DNA from: Syntrophus aciditrophicus SB
Lineage (GTDB): Bacteria; Desulfobacterota; Syntrophia; Syntrophales; Syntrophaceae
Length of the DNA stretch: 64,000 bases
Reading direction: 5' to 3'
Assembly: GCF_000013405.1 (NCBI RefSeq)
Contig: NC_007759.1
Coordinates: 310,001 to 374,000, forward strand
Part shown: piece after piece, positions 54,833 through 63,211 of the stretch
Layout of the letters: the number at the start of each line of letters is the position of its first letter
How positions within the stretch are numbered: the first letter of the stretch is position 1
The notes under the pieces: model-generated
The model's input: the letters and a program-made list of their open reading frames with translations, nothing else
The model's database searches: none
Told to the model about the DNA's origin: nothing
Program-made: the position numbers and the translations under genes

Positions 54833-56344
54833 CTATCCCGGCTCCTGTTCCTCTTCCTGTTCCGGCTTGGGATTTCCGTTTTCCTTTTCCAGAGTCACGA
54901 AAAAGGACGAGTCGCCGCGTTGAACGAGCAGCAGCCATGTGTTGTTTTCCGGCCCTCTGGAGAGGGCGTTCTGGTAATCCTTCAAAGTGCGGATACGGGC
55001 TCGATTGATCTGAAGGATGATATCCTGGATCTTGAGACCGGCATCATCGGCAGCCGAACCGGGACGTATTCTTGTAATAATCACGCCGCCTTGAACCTTG
55101 CGTCCCAGATTCCTTGCGATTTCCGGGGTCACCTCCTGAACGGTCATGCCGAGCTGTTGATGAACCGGTTCCTTTGCTGCGATCTCCCTGGCATCCTTAC
55201 GCTCCCCGATGACGGCCGACAGCGTCATTTCCCGTCCGTCTCTCAAGGTCCTGACCTGCACCTTTTTCCCCACCTTCAGCGCAGCCACGATTTTCAGCAG
55301 ATCCTTCGTGCTGGTGACGGGTTTGCCGTCAATCCCGATAATGATATCGCCTGCCTTCATACCCGCCTTATCACCCGGCTCGCCTTCCAGAACCTGACTC
55401 ACCAGCGCGCCCTGCGAATTCTTCAGCTTCAGGTTCGCGGAAATCTCCTCGGTGATATCCTGCACGGTGATGCCCAGCCAGCCGCGGGTCACCCGCCCGC
55501 TGGTTTTCAGATCCTCAAGAATTTCCCTGGCCATGTTGATCGGAATCGCAAAGCCGATTCCCTGCCCCTGGGCCACGATGGCCGTGTTGATTCCCACGAC
55601 CTCCCCAGCCATGTTGAAGAGAGGGCCGCCACTGTTTCCCGGGTTGATGGAGGCGTCGGTCTGCAGAAAATTGTCATAGGGTCCCGCTCCGATCACCCGT
55701 CCTTTCGCGCTGATTATCCCGGCCGTAACCGTATGATCCAGGCCGAAGGGATTGCCGATGGCGAAAACCCATTCGCCGACTCTCAACTTGTCGGAATTGC
55801 CGAGGGTGACGACGGGCAGAACCCGGTCCGCCTTGATTTTGATCAGGGCGATATCGGTGTTGGAATCCCGCCCTTTGACTTCGGCGTCATATTCTTTGCC
55901 GCTGGACAGTTTTACCCGGATCTTGTCGGCTTTTTCCACCACATGATTATTCGTGAAGATGTAGCCGTCGCTGGAAATGATGAATCCCGAGCCGAGACTC
56001 CGCTGTTTGAGTTCCCGTTCGGGAAGATCGTCGAAAAAGCGGCGGAAGAATTCATCGCTGCCGAAAAACCGGTCGAAAGGCGTTTCCCCGCCTGGGAGTC
56101 TTCGCGCTCCGGTTTTAATGACTTTGGTCGTGCTGATGTTCACAACAGCCGGACCGAGCTTCTCTGCCAGATCGGCAAAAGAAACCGGCGCGGCGGAGTC
56201 CGGAAGCACGTCACGCGCATGGGCTTCTCCCGAACCGGATAGCGGCGCCCACGCCGGACATGGGAAGGCGGGCATCATAACCCCGGCCATCATAATGAAC
56301 ATCAAAATTACTGAAAACACTTTCTTTCGACGTTTCAATGTCAT
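54833..56344 (-). CDS. Periplasmic serine protease, DegP/HtrA family
   Basis: A 503-residue Do-type protease. A signal peptide is at the N-terminus (VILMFIMMAGVMMPAFP). The trypsin-like domain has the catalytic triad in FTNNHVVEKA, DSNTDIALIK and INPGNSGGPLFN, followed by two PDZ domains (GWLGITVQDI and QLGMTVQEVTPEI regions). The protein degrades or refolds damaged periplasmic proteins. The ATG at 56344 has GGGGGG nine bases upstream; a TTG three codons earlier is possible. A 7-bp-armed palindrome about 100 bases upstream may be its operator. Confidence 0.95.
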   Translation of the reverse strand: MTLKRRKKVFSVILMFIMMAGVMMPAFPCPAWAPLSGSGEAHARDVLPDSAAPVSFADLAEKLGPAVVNISTTKVIKTGARRLPGGETPFDRFFGSDEFFRRFFDDLPERELKQRSLGSGFIISSDGYIFTNNHVVEKADKIRVKLSSGKEYDAEVKGRDSNTDIALIKIKADRVLPVVTLGNSDKLRVGEWVFAIGNPFGLDHTVTAGIISAKGRVIGAGPYDNFLQTDASINPGNSGGPLFNMAGEVVGINTAIVAQGQGIGFAIPINMAREILEDLKTSGRVTRGWLGITVQDITEEISANLKLKNSQGALVSQVLEGEPGDKAGMKAGDIIIGIDGKPVTSTKDLLKIVAALKVGKKVQVRTLRDGREMTLSAVIGERKDAREIAAKEPVHQQLGMTVQEVTPEIARNLGRKVQGGVIITRIRPGSAADDAGLKIQDIILQINRARIRTLKDYQNALSRGPENNTWLLLVQRGDSSFFVTLEKENGNPKPEQEEEQEPG

Positions 56345-56793
56345 GGTAAACAACCCCCCTGTTTTTAGAATTGATTTTTTTCAGAATGCCGCAAAGAGTA
56401 TTTCCCGGTTAAACGCATTCCCGACTACAAGCTTGGGTTGAAATTAATCATAGATTCAACCTTTTGTCTATTTTGTTTTTCCTGGCGCCGTTCTTGAACT
56501 TGACCCGAACCTGCGACAGTCGCTGGTCGGCCTGCGATCACGGGTGAAAAACCCGCGTTTATCCATTTCCTCCTAAAGACCGGGAATTACGGAACATTGA
56601 AAGCATAGTGATGACAATAAAATCTACATTCAGAAAAAAACATGTTATAATTATTTAAAATAAAAATCTGGAATGCGGCGATCAGGGAAACTGCCGTTTT
56701 CCCATTGTGCGCATATCCAGTGGAACATCGGGATTTCGTTGGGAATCAGATGACTGAACAGCAATTTTCAACTCAGACGAAAGGAGGCATGTT
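56345..56793. other. Divergent intergenic region
   Basis: 449 bases between degP (-) and the duplicated helical protein (+). It holds the palindrome at 56436-56461, a small CGGGT-GAAAA-ACCCG hairpin near 56546, TATAAT at 56646 without a good -35, and GGGAAA/TTTCCC at 56685-56703. No gene is seen. Confidence 0.5.
56436..56461. promoter_or_regulatory. Operator-like palindrome upstream of degP
   Basis: GGTTGAA (56436-56442), a 12-base spacer, TTCAACC (56455-56461): a perfect 7-bp inverted repeat 92 bases upstream of the degP start codon. It looks like a site for a dimeric regulator, such as an envelope-stress response regulator, which is an inference. Confidence 0.4.
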
Positions 56794-57150
56794 ATGGCGA
56801 TGCTGCAAATGAACGAGGCTGAAGCTGCGGAAACCCGTGAAATGCTGAAGGCTGTCATTAAACCGCTGGAACGGCAAATAGCCGCTGTGGATCTTGGGCG
56901 TAGAGATTTTCGTCAGTTTCTTAAACATCGACGAGCCCTTGTCGATGACTGGCTGAAGCAGCTTGAGAAATCGACGAACCTCGAGATGACCGACGAGGAT
57001 GCGAAAGAAGGCGTTGCGATGCTGAAGGATGCCATTGTACCGCTGGAGCGATCGATTGCCGCTACCGATCTGGGACACAGGGACTATCGTGAGTTTCTTA
57101 AAAAACGGCGATCCCTTGTCGACGTGCTGTTAAAGCGTCTTGAAAAGTAA
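56794..57150 (+). CDS. Duplicated helical protein of unknown function
   Basis: A 118-residue protein consisting almost wholly of two repeats: residues 7-59 and 66-118 align without gaps, 32 of 53 positions identical by my count, including PLERxIAAxDLGxRDxRxFLKxRRxLVDxxLKxLEK. Both repeats are predicted helical and highly charged. No signal peptide or metal-binding cysteines are seen. AAAGGAGGC precedes the ATG. The hemerythrin-like gene is 150 bases downstream on the same strand. I do not recognise the family. Confidence 0.8.
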   Translation: MAMLQMNEAEAAETREMLKAVIKPLERQIAAVDLGRRDFRQFLKHRRALVDDWLKQLEKSTNLEMTDEDAKEGVAMLKDAIVPLERSIAATDLGHRDYREFLKKRRSLVDVLLKRLEK

Positions 57151-57299
57151 TCAATCCGGTCTTCAAAAAATAACAGAAAAAAGATAGCAGGGCGAAGCAT
57201 TCGGGGGGCCATGACGGGCCCCCTGAGACTGTCCGGAGGCGTCAAAGCGCTCCTGCTTTAATAAAGGGCTACCGGGGTTGAAGGACGGGAGGTTCAAAG

Positions 57300-57767
57300 A
57301 TGGAACTGAAGGTTCCCCAGACACTCAGGCTGGAACATGTGGAACTGCGTGAGGAGCTTTACGCCCTTACAAAGGAAGACAATGATCTCGGCATTGCGGC
57401 CCGTGACTTGATGGAGCTTTTTTATATGCATGCCATCAAGGAGGAAGAGAGGGTCCTGCCTGCCCTGGAAGCCCTGCCCTTCCTCGCTGAGGGAAAAATT
57501 ACCGATTCGATGAGATTCCTGAAGGACATTGCCGATGACCTGAAGGGAGGGCTCTATGGTGAACTCTTTGAGGATCACAAGGCCATCGTGGCGTCACTGA
57601 AGAATATTGCGCAATCGGCTCTTGACCAGGGCCGGAAGGAAGTGGTCAAATTTGTCGAGCGTTTTATTCTGCATGCCCAGATGGAAGAAGAAATCTTTTA
57701 TCCGGCGGCCCGGATGACTGCAGATTATTTTCAACTCCTGATGAAGTGCCGGACAGATTCTGATTAA
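57300..57767 (+). CDS. Hemerythrin HHE-domain protein
   Basis: A 155-residue four-helix-bundle protein with the HHE pattern in duplicate: His13 in LRLEHVELREEL, His44 with nearby Glu in HAIKEEERVLP, His93 in EDHKAIVASL, and His125 with Glu129-130 in HAQMEEEIFYP. These residues can hold a diiron site. Such proteins bind oxygen, sense it, or repair iron-sulfur centres; the exact role here is open. GGGAGG lies shortly before the ATG. A GC-rich imperfect hairpin at 57203-57223 sits between this gene and the duplicated helical protein. Confidence 0.85.
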   Translation: MELKVPQTLRLEHVELREELYALTKEDNDLGIAARDLMELFYMHAIKEEERVLPALEALPFLAEGKITDSMRFLKDIADDLKGGLYGELFEDHKAIVASLKNIAQSALDQGRKEVVKFVERFILHAQMEEEIFYPAARMTADYFQLLMKCRTDSD

Positions 57768-57859
57768 TGGGGTTATAATCGGGCCTCGATGTCTTTATTG
57801 CTGCGGCGGGTCGGTCTTTCCTTCCCGCCGCCTTGAAATCTTCCCTGTTCTGAAAGAGA

Positions 57860-58888
57860 TTATTTCATAATCAGAACTTTGCCGCCCCTGACTTTTCCTT
57901 CCTTCAATTCGGCCAGCGCCCGATTCGCCTCTCGCAATTCATATTCCTGAGTTTCCGGATGAAGGGGGATCTCTGCGGCCAGTTCCAGAAATTCCCGGAT
58001 ATCCTGACGGGCGACATTGGCCACGCTCTTGATTTCCTTTTCCAGCCAGAGATGATCGGGATAATCCAGATTCAGCAGTTCGCTTTTGTCTCCTTCCTCT
58101 TTGCGGATGGCATTGATGACCAGCCGTCCGCCCTTTTCGAGGTTCTTCAGGGCTTCGACGATGGGTTTCCAGGCAGGCGTCGTGTCAATGACGGCATGGA
58201 GCTTCCGGGGCGACGGATCTGTCGTGCTTCCTGCCCAGACGGCGCCCAGTTGACGGGCAAAATCCCTTTCTTTTTCACTTCGAGCGAATACATAGACGTC
58301 GGTATGGGGATAGCGGCGCCGGACCATTTTCAGGACAAGATGTGCCGAGGCCCCGAACCCCGTCAACCCCAGATTCTGGCCGTCTTCCAGTCCCGTCAGC
58401 CGTAATGACCGGTAGCCGATGGCGCCTGCGCAGAGAAGCGGCGCGGCCTCGGTATCCGTGAAGCGTTCGGGAACAGGGTGGGCGAACGCTGCGGGAACGA
58501 CCATGTACTGAGCGTAGCCACCGTGGACATCCCGGCCGGTCGCCCGGAAGTCTGTACAGAGATTTTCCAGCCCCTTCCGGCATTCCCGGCATTGTCCGCA
58601 GGAAGAATAAATCCAGCCGACGCCGACACGGTCGCCGATCTGGTATTCCGATGCACCGGCGCCCTTTTTTTCAACCCTGCCGACAACCTGATGTCCAGGG
58701 ATGACGGGGAACCGTGGGGGAGGCGTCCGACCCTCGATTTCATCCAGTTCCGTATGGCAGATTCCGCATGCGGAAACACGGATGCGGATTTCTCCCGGGC
58801 CGGGTTCGGGGATCGGGAGTTCGACCGGCTCCAGAGGGGTCCAGGATTCCCTGTATTTAGAAAGGCCTTTCAGGATCATGGCTTTCAT
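57860..58888 (-). CDS. Zinc-dependent alcohol dehydrogenase
   Basis: A 342-residue medium-chain dehydrogenase. The catalytic zinc site is in SACGICHTELDE and PGHQVVGRVEKKG; the structural zinc site is the four-cysteine segment CGQCRECRKGLENLC. The cofactor-binding turn is GLTGFGASAHLVLKM, an unusual variant of GxGxxG. Length and motifs fit the zinc-binding alcohol dehydrogenases related to the AdhA group. The substrate cannot be told from sequence. It ends upstream of a region with a repeat-like element. Confidence 0.92.
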   Translation of the reverse strand: MKAMILKGLSKYRESWTPLEPVELPIPEPGPGEIRIRVSACGICHTELDEIEGRTPPPRFPVIPGHQVVGRVEKKGAGASEYQIGDRVGVGWIYSSCGQCRECRKGLENLCTDFRATGRDVHGGYAQYMVVPAAFAHPVPERFTDTEAAPLLCAGAIGYRSLRLTGLEDGQNLGLTGFGASAHLVLKMVRRRYPHTDVYVFARSEKERDFARQLGAVWAGSTTDPSPRKLHAVIDTTPAWKPIVEALKNLEKGGRLVINAIRKEEGDKSELLNLDYPDHLWLEKEIKSVANVARQDIREFLELAAEIPLHPETQEYELREANRALAELKEGKVRGGKVLIMK

Positions 58889-58929
58889 GAGATCGATGCT
58901 TCTCCTTTTTCATCTGTAGTATTTACTGC

Positions 58930-59035
58930 ACTTCGATGTCATGGCGCTTTCTTTGCCGGCTTCGTTATCGGCCCCTTGACGTACGTTCAGTACGCCTGTG
59001 TCGTCTCTGACTTGCCGCCCTGATATCATCTCTGA
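58930..59035. repeat. Possible interspersed palindromic (REP-like) element
   Basis: The stretch contains CCTTGACGTAC-GTTCA-GTACGCCTG, with an inner perfect CGTAC/GTACG stem, flanked by CGGC near 58955 and GCCG near 59018. Its layout recalls extragenic palindromes I know from deltaproteobacterial genomes. It fills the gap between two minus-strand genes and has no ORF. Copies elsewhere cannot be checked here. Confidence 0.4.
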
Positions 59036-59048
59036 TCTGGAAGTGGAA

Positions 59049-59756
59049 TTATTCCAGACTCATGAGTGACTTCCAGCGCTCCTCCTCCGTGCCGCAGGGC
59101 AGCTCCATTTCCCGGAGAAGGCGAACGATGCGCCCCTCATTGAAACGCAGGTAGGGGTTGATCCGCAGTTCATCCGCCAGCGTGGAATAGACGTGGTTCG
59201 GATCGTAAACGGAAAGGAAGTCATCGATGGCGGGGTTGTCCGGTTCGAGGTGGCGGGCCATGGCGAGGGAATCCCGGACGTAATCATGTCCGGCGTAGAT
59301 GACCGTCTCCGGAGGCAACGTCAGGATTTTCCTGATGGAGGAATAAAAGCTGTGGATATCGCCGGAAAAACAGTTGCCGACCGTTCCGTTGAACAGGGTG
59401 TCTCCGGTGAGCAGGATTGTGTCAGTGTGAAAGCAGATGGAGTCGCGGGTATGGCCGGGAGTGGCGTACACCTGGATAATTTTTCCCTCCAGTTCCAGCC
59501 GGCCAAGGACGGCGAGGGCCGCGCAGTCTATAAACCGCGCCCGGGAATATTTCAGCAGGGCTTCGTTTCCCGATGTGTGGTCATAATGGGAATGGGTATT
59601 TACCACCCATCGCAGTTCGAGGCGGCGCTTTTCCAGGAAGCTCAGGATGTCCTCCACGGCGCCCCCGTCGACTGCCATGGCGGTCCGGTCTCCAAAAATG
59701 AGGTAGCCCAGATTGTCAAAGGAATAGCGGAACTGCTCGACGGCAAGGTCATTCAT
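59049..59756 (-). CDS. Glyoxalase II-like metallo-beta-lactamase hydrolase
   Basis: A 235-residue protein. Metal-binding motifs are NTHSHYDHTSGN, YATPGHTRDSICFH, LLTGDTLFNGTVG and the late YAGHDYVRDSL, the arrangement of hydroxyacylglutathione hydrolases. It may hydrolyse lactoyl-thioesters or another thioester or persulfide. Its start overlaps the end of the Hsp20 gene by 8 bases, so the two are coupled. Confidence 0.87.
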   Translation of the reverse strand: MNDLAVEQFRYSFDNLGYLIFGDRTAMAVDGGAVEDILSFLEKRRLELRWVVNTHSHYDHTSGNEALLKYSRARFIDCAALAVLGRLELEGKIIQVYATPGHTRDSICFHTDTILLTGDTLFNGTVGNCFSGDIHSFYSSIRKILTLPPETVIYAGHDYVRDSLAMARHLEPDNPAIDDFLSVYDPNHVYSTLADELRINPYLRFNEGRIVRLLREMELPCGTEEERWKSLMSLE

Positions 59757-60213
59757 GGGAAGCGCTTCCGCTTTCGGTTCGAATCCTGATCCGTTGAGTC
59801 GTTCGTTCTTTTTTGGGGAGCCTGATCTTCAGCAGGCCGTCGGCATAGGAGGCTTCGATCCCGTCGGTCTGAAGATCATCGGGCAGTCGAACGTTGCGAA
59901 TGCTGGTCCGGGTGATGGTTTCTCTGCCCGCGGTTCTGTCCGAACCCGCCATGTGATTTTCCGTCTGCCGGATCTTCAAGGTCAGGCAGTTGCCCTGAAC
60001 CGTCACCTCGATGTCTTCGGCGTTCAAACCGGGGAGTTCGATTGCCAGGACGAATTCCCTGTCGGTTTCAAAAACCCGTCCGTCAGCAAAGGACCCCACG
60101 GCGGGGATAAAATAACGGCTGATCAAGTCGCCGAAAAAAGAATCGAACAGCTCCTCCATCTGTGTTCTCAAGGTCACGAATTCGTTTCGTTCCCATACAA
60201 TCCGGTTAAGCAT
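59749..60213 (-). CDS. Small heat shock protein, Hsp20 family
   Basis: A 154-residue alpha-crystallin-domain chaperone that holds unfolding proteins. The domain runs from about residue 40 (FETDREFVLAIELPGLNAEDIEVTV) to the ASYADGLLKIRLPKKE strand; the C-terminal tail is basic. The frame is open to 60498, but that region overlaps lonB antiparallel frames; GAGGAG before the ATG at 60213 fixes the start. It follows lonB by 13 bases, so lonB, hsp20 and the hydrolase are likely one transcript. Confidence 0.92.
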   Translation of the reverse strand: MLNRIVWERNEFVTLRTQMEELFDSFFGDLISRYFIPAVGSFADGRVFETDREFVLAIELPGLNAEDIEVTVQGNCLTLKIRQTENHMAGSDRTAGRETITRTSIRNVRLPDDLQTDGIEASYADGLLKIRLPKKERTTQRIRIRTESGSASHE

Positions 60214-60226
60214 AGACAAAAACTCC

Positions 60227-62701
60227 TCAGCAGCATTTACCCTTTGCCGGGGTGTTGTTTTTCTTTTCTTCCTCTTCTTCACCGAATTCCTTGAGGCCCC
60301 GTGCCAGCTCATCCAGTTTCTCGAGAACCCGGGCATGGATCGTCCCTTCCGGGTAGATGCCCTCAGCATCAGGTATTCCCGCCGCGACTCCGGTAAGCAG
60401 CTCGATTCCCTGATCGACGGTCTCGACCCGGTAGATGTGAAATTCTCCTCGAGCGACGGCTTCGATGACGTCCGCACGCAGCATGAGATCCTGCTCATTG
60501 CTCGCGGGAATCAGAACACCCTGCGTGCCGGTCAGCCCCCTGACCCGGCAGCAGTCGAAGAAGCCCTCGATCTTTTGGTTGACTCCGCCGATGGCCTGAA
60601 TCTCGCCTTTCTGATTGACGGAGCCGGTTACGGCCAGATCCTGGCGGAGCGGACAGCCGGCGAGGCTCGACAGAATGGCGTAGATTTCGGTGGAGGAAGC
60701 GCTGTCCCCGTCCACGCCGGAGTAAGACTGTTCGAAGGCGATGCTGGCCGTCATGCTCAGGGGCTGTTTCTGCGCGTATTTTCGCCTGAGATAGCCGCTC
60801 AGGATGAGCACCCCCTTATTGTGCGTGTTTCCTGAAAGATCCGCCTCCCGCTCGACGTTGATCACCCCCGCCCGGCCCATGGAGGTCGTGGCGGTGATCC
60901 GGGTGGGCTTCCCGAAGGCGTAGTCGCCCAGCATGTAAACGGACAGGCCGTTGATCTGGCCGACGACAGATCCTTCCGTGTCGATGAGCAGGGTCCCCCG
61001 ATCGATCATTTCCTGGATCTGTTCTTCAAGAAGATTGGAGCGGTATATCCGGGACGAAATGGCCTGTTCGACATGGCGGGCGGAAACGGTGTTCACGCTT
61101 TCCTGCTGCGCCCGGAAATCCGCTTCAACCAGCAGTTCCTGGATGCTGAGAAGGTGGGTGGTGAGTTTTTCCTTTCGTCCGGTCATGCGCACCGCCTCTT
61201 CAATGACGGCGGCTACGGCTGTCCGGTCGAAGGGTCGTAATTTATCTTCTTCGGATTTCAGACGGACATATCGGGAAATCTGCTGGATCGTTTCCTCCGT
61301 GGTGTTCATGGCGTTGGCGAAGTCCGCCCGGACCTTGAAGATCTTGCGCAAATCTTCATCGTAAGCGTTTAAAATATAATAAAGATAGGAGTTGCTGATC
61401 ACCACGACCTTCAGATCCAGTTCGATCGGCTCCGGCGTCATCCCCGTCGACGTGAAGAGATAGAAGGGATCAAATGTCTGCGGCTCAAAGCAGTTGGACT
61501 TGAGCGCGCGTTTCAGGCCCTGCCACACGCCCGGTTCCAGGATGGCGTCGAGGAGATTGATCACAAGAAATCCCCCGTTGGCTTTCAGCAGGGAGCCGGC
61601 ATGAAGGCGGCTGAAATCCGTCGTCCAGATGCCTGTACGGTCGACGACCCGTTCAATGGCGCCGAACAGATTTTTGAAGTTGGGATAATTTTCCACGATG
61701 ATGGGCTGGGCCTGGGTGTCCCCGTTGTCCACGAACAGATTCACCTGGTAAGGCTGGAAAGGATTGCCCTGGGAGAAGGGGATGGGCACGCCCGCCATAG
61801 TCGGCTGCTGAGGCCCCATGCGGAAGGCGATCAGGTTGTCTGCCATATCATCCGTCATTTCATCCAGATAGGTATGCACCTTGGGATCGTCGTATTTCTT
61901 CTTCAGTTCATCCGCCGGATTGATGATGCTTTTCAGAAAGACGTAGCGATCCATGTCTTCCAGTTGCTTCTGCACTTCCCTCTGCATGTCCCGGATTTCA
62001 AGAAAAATACGGTCCACCTGTTCCGTGAGCTGATGATGCTTTGTCTTGATCACCTCAAATTTTTCCCGGGGGTACTCGCCTCGCTCCACGATGGTTTCCA
62101 GCTTTTCCATGGGGGTCGGCTGATCGTTGACGATGGGCATGACCACCGGACGGGTTATCTGGCCTATCTGGACCTGGACGATGGCGAACCCTTCCTCCTT
62201 GACGCGGGCATCCAGATCCTTGAAAAACTGTTTCCCCTTTTCTTCGTACTTTTCGAGGATTTCCTTCTTCATCGTGAGATAATCCTCGCTCTCAAACAGC
62301 ATGGGGACGTCTTTTTTCAGGTTTTCCACAAAGGAATGGATATCATCCCGGAACTGCCGCCCCATCCCGGCTTTGAAGCGGAGCAGCCTGGGCGCCTCCG
62401 AGTTCTTGAAGTTATAAACGTAGCAGAGGTCGTCGGGAATGAGCTCCTTGCTGGCCATTTCCTCCAGGATTTTAAGCACCGTGGTCATCCGGCCCGTGCC
62501 GGCGGAGCCGGTGACGAACATGTGGTAACCCTGTTTCCGGACGCCCAGTCCGAAGCGGAACGCTTCGAGGGCCCGGTTCTGTCCGATGATCTCCTTCAGG
62601 GGATCGAGTTCGGTAGTGGTTTCAAAGGGGAGTGTCTGGGGGTCCAGTTTCCAGCGAAGTTTTTCCGGCGGTATGGCTAAAAGAGACTGAAGATCTGACA
62701 T
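60227..62701 (-). CDS. lonB: LonB-type ATP-dependent protease
   Basis: An 824-residue Lon-family protease of the LonB-like (AAA+ with long insertion) class. The ATP-binding loop is VTGSAGTGRMTTV, with arginine where Walker A usually has lysine, as is common in this subfamily; NGGFLVINLLDAI is the Walker B region. The proteolytic dyad is Ser667 in GVDGDSASSTEIY and Lys710 in IGGVNQKIEGF, 43 residues apart as in Lon. The C-terminus ends in CC. It leads the lonB-hsp20-hydrolase operon. A ribosome binding site is weakly spaced. Confidence 0.93.
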   Translation of the reverse strand: MSDLQSLLAIPPEKLRWKLDPQTLPFETTTELDPLKEIIGQNRALEAFRFGLGVRKQGYHMFVTGSAGTGRMTTVLKILEEMASKELIPDDLCYVYNFKNSEAPRLLRFKAGMGRQFRDDIHSFVENLKKDVPMLFESEDYLTMKKEILEKYEEKGKQFFKDLDARVKEEGFAIVQVQIGQITRPVVMPIVNDQPTPMEKLETIVERGEYPREKFEVIKTKHHQLTEQVDRIFLEIRDMQREVQKQLEDMDRYVFLKSIINPADELKKKYDDPKVHTYLDEMTDDMADNLIAFRMGPQQPTMAGVPIPFSQGNPFQPYQVNLFVDNGDTQAQPIIVENYPNFKNLFGAIERVVDRTGIWTTDFSRLHAGSLLKANGGFLVINLLDAILEPGVWQGLKRALKSNCFEPQTFDPFYLFTSTGMTPEPIELDLKVVVISNSYLYYILNAYDEDLRKIFKVRADFANAMNTTEETIQQISRYVRLKSEEDKLRPFDRTAVAAVIEEAVRMTGRKEKLTTHLLSIQELLVEADFRAQQESVNTVSARHVEQAISSRIYRSNLLEEQIQEMIDRGTLLIDTEGSVVGQINGLSVYMLGDYAFGKPTRITATTSMGRAGVINVEREADLSGNTHNKGVLILSGYLRRKYAQKQPLSMTASIAFEQSYSGVDGDSASSTEIYAILSSLAGCPLRQDLAVTGSVNQKGEIQAIGGVNQKIEGFFDCCRVRGLTGTQGVLIPASNEQDLMLRADVIEAVARGEFHIYRVETVDQGIELLTGVAAGIPDAEGIYPEGTIHARVLEKLDELARGLKEFGEEEEEKKNNTPAKGKCC

Positions 62702-63007
62702 GGCTTCTCAACATCCTTTCGAAAGATTAAGAATTCCAAAAAAGATTACCCTGCTTCAGTGATGTCCTCTGTTATCCCTTTCTTTTTCAGTGTGCGTTCA
62801 ACCTGCGTAAATAGAAGTTATTTTGATTTATGCTACCAGATGTCCGCCATAAAAACAATCTGAACATCGGGGGTTATCGCCCTTCATCCTCTCAGGCTTG
62901 ACAAAGAGGAACCGTTTTTTTAAAGTCTTATAAACATTGATTCCACAGGAAAAAGAAAATGTTTCCCTTTTTCCGTCATGAAGGGTCAAGAGAATAAGGA
63001 GGAAAAA
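62702..63007. other. Divergent intergenic region
   Basis: 306 bases between lonB (-) and the DUF6485-type gene (+). It contains a good plus-strand promoter (listed) and an imperfect hairpin at 62948-62975. No gene is supported. Confidence 0.5.
62898..62926 (+). promoter_or_regulatory. Sigma-70-type promoter of the cysteine-rich protein gene
   Basis: TTGACA (62898-62903), 17 bases, TAAAGT (62921-62926), about 80 bases before the start codon. Perfect -35 and good spacing. Confidence 0.65.
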
Positions 63008-63211
63008 ATGGAATGTAAAAAGGAAGAAAACCTGGTGTCCTGCCTGTGCACTTATTATTCCTGCTCCCGGAAGGGGGTATGCTGCGACTGCATCCGTTAT
63101 CACCTGAAAAGCCGCCAGCTTCCCGGCTGCTGTTTTTCCAGAGACGCGGAAGCGACCTATGACCGCTCATTCGAGCATTTCGCGCGTCTCGTTCAGGAAG
63201 GAAAAGTCTGA
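63008..63211 (+). CDS. Cysteine-rich zinc-binding protein (DUF6485-like)
   Basis: A 67-residue protein with nine cysteines (3, 12, 14, 19, 25, 26, 28, 41, 42), most in the CLCTYYSCSRKGVCCDC segment, ending in DRSFEHFARLVQEGK. The pattern matches small proteins annotated as DUF6485 in anaerobes and suggests a zinc or iron-sulfur cluster. Function unknown. AAGGAGG lies six bases before the ATG at 63008; a longer frame from 62978 is unnecessary. Confidence 0.8.
   Translation: MECKKEENLVSCLCTYYSCSRKGVCCDCIRYHLKSRQLPGCCFSRDAEATYDRSFEHFARLVQEGKV

Noticed and set aside
54920-56242. A 440-codon frame opposite degP
   Set aside because: Antisense shadow of a well-supported protease gene.
56481-56500. 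Sequence resembling a sigma-54 promoter (TGGCGCC...TTGA)
   Set aside because: The -12 element reads GA instead of GC, so the essential dinucleotide is missing.
61601-62680. A 359-codon frame opposite lonB
   Set aside because: Antisense shadow; the minus-strand LonB has all catalytic residues.
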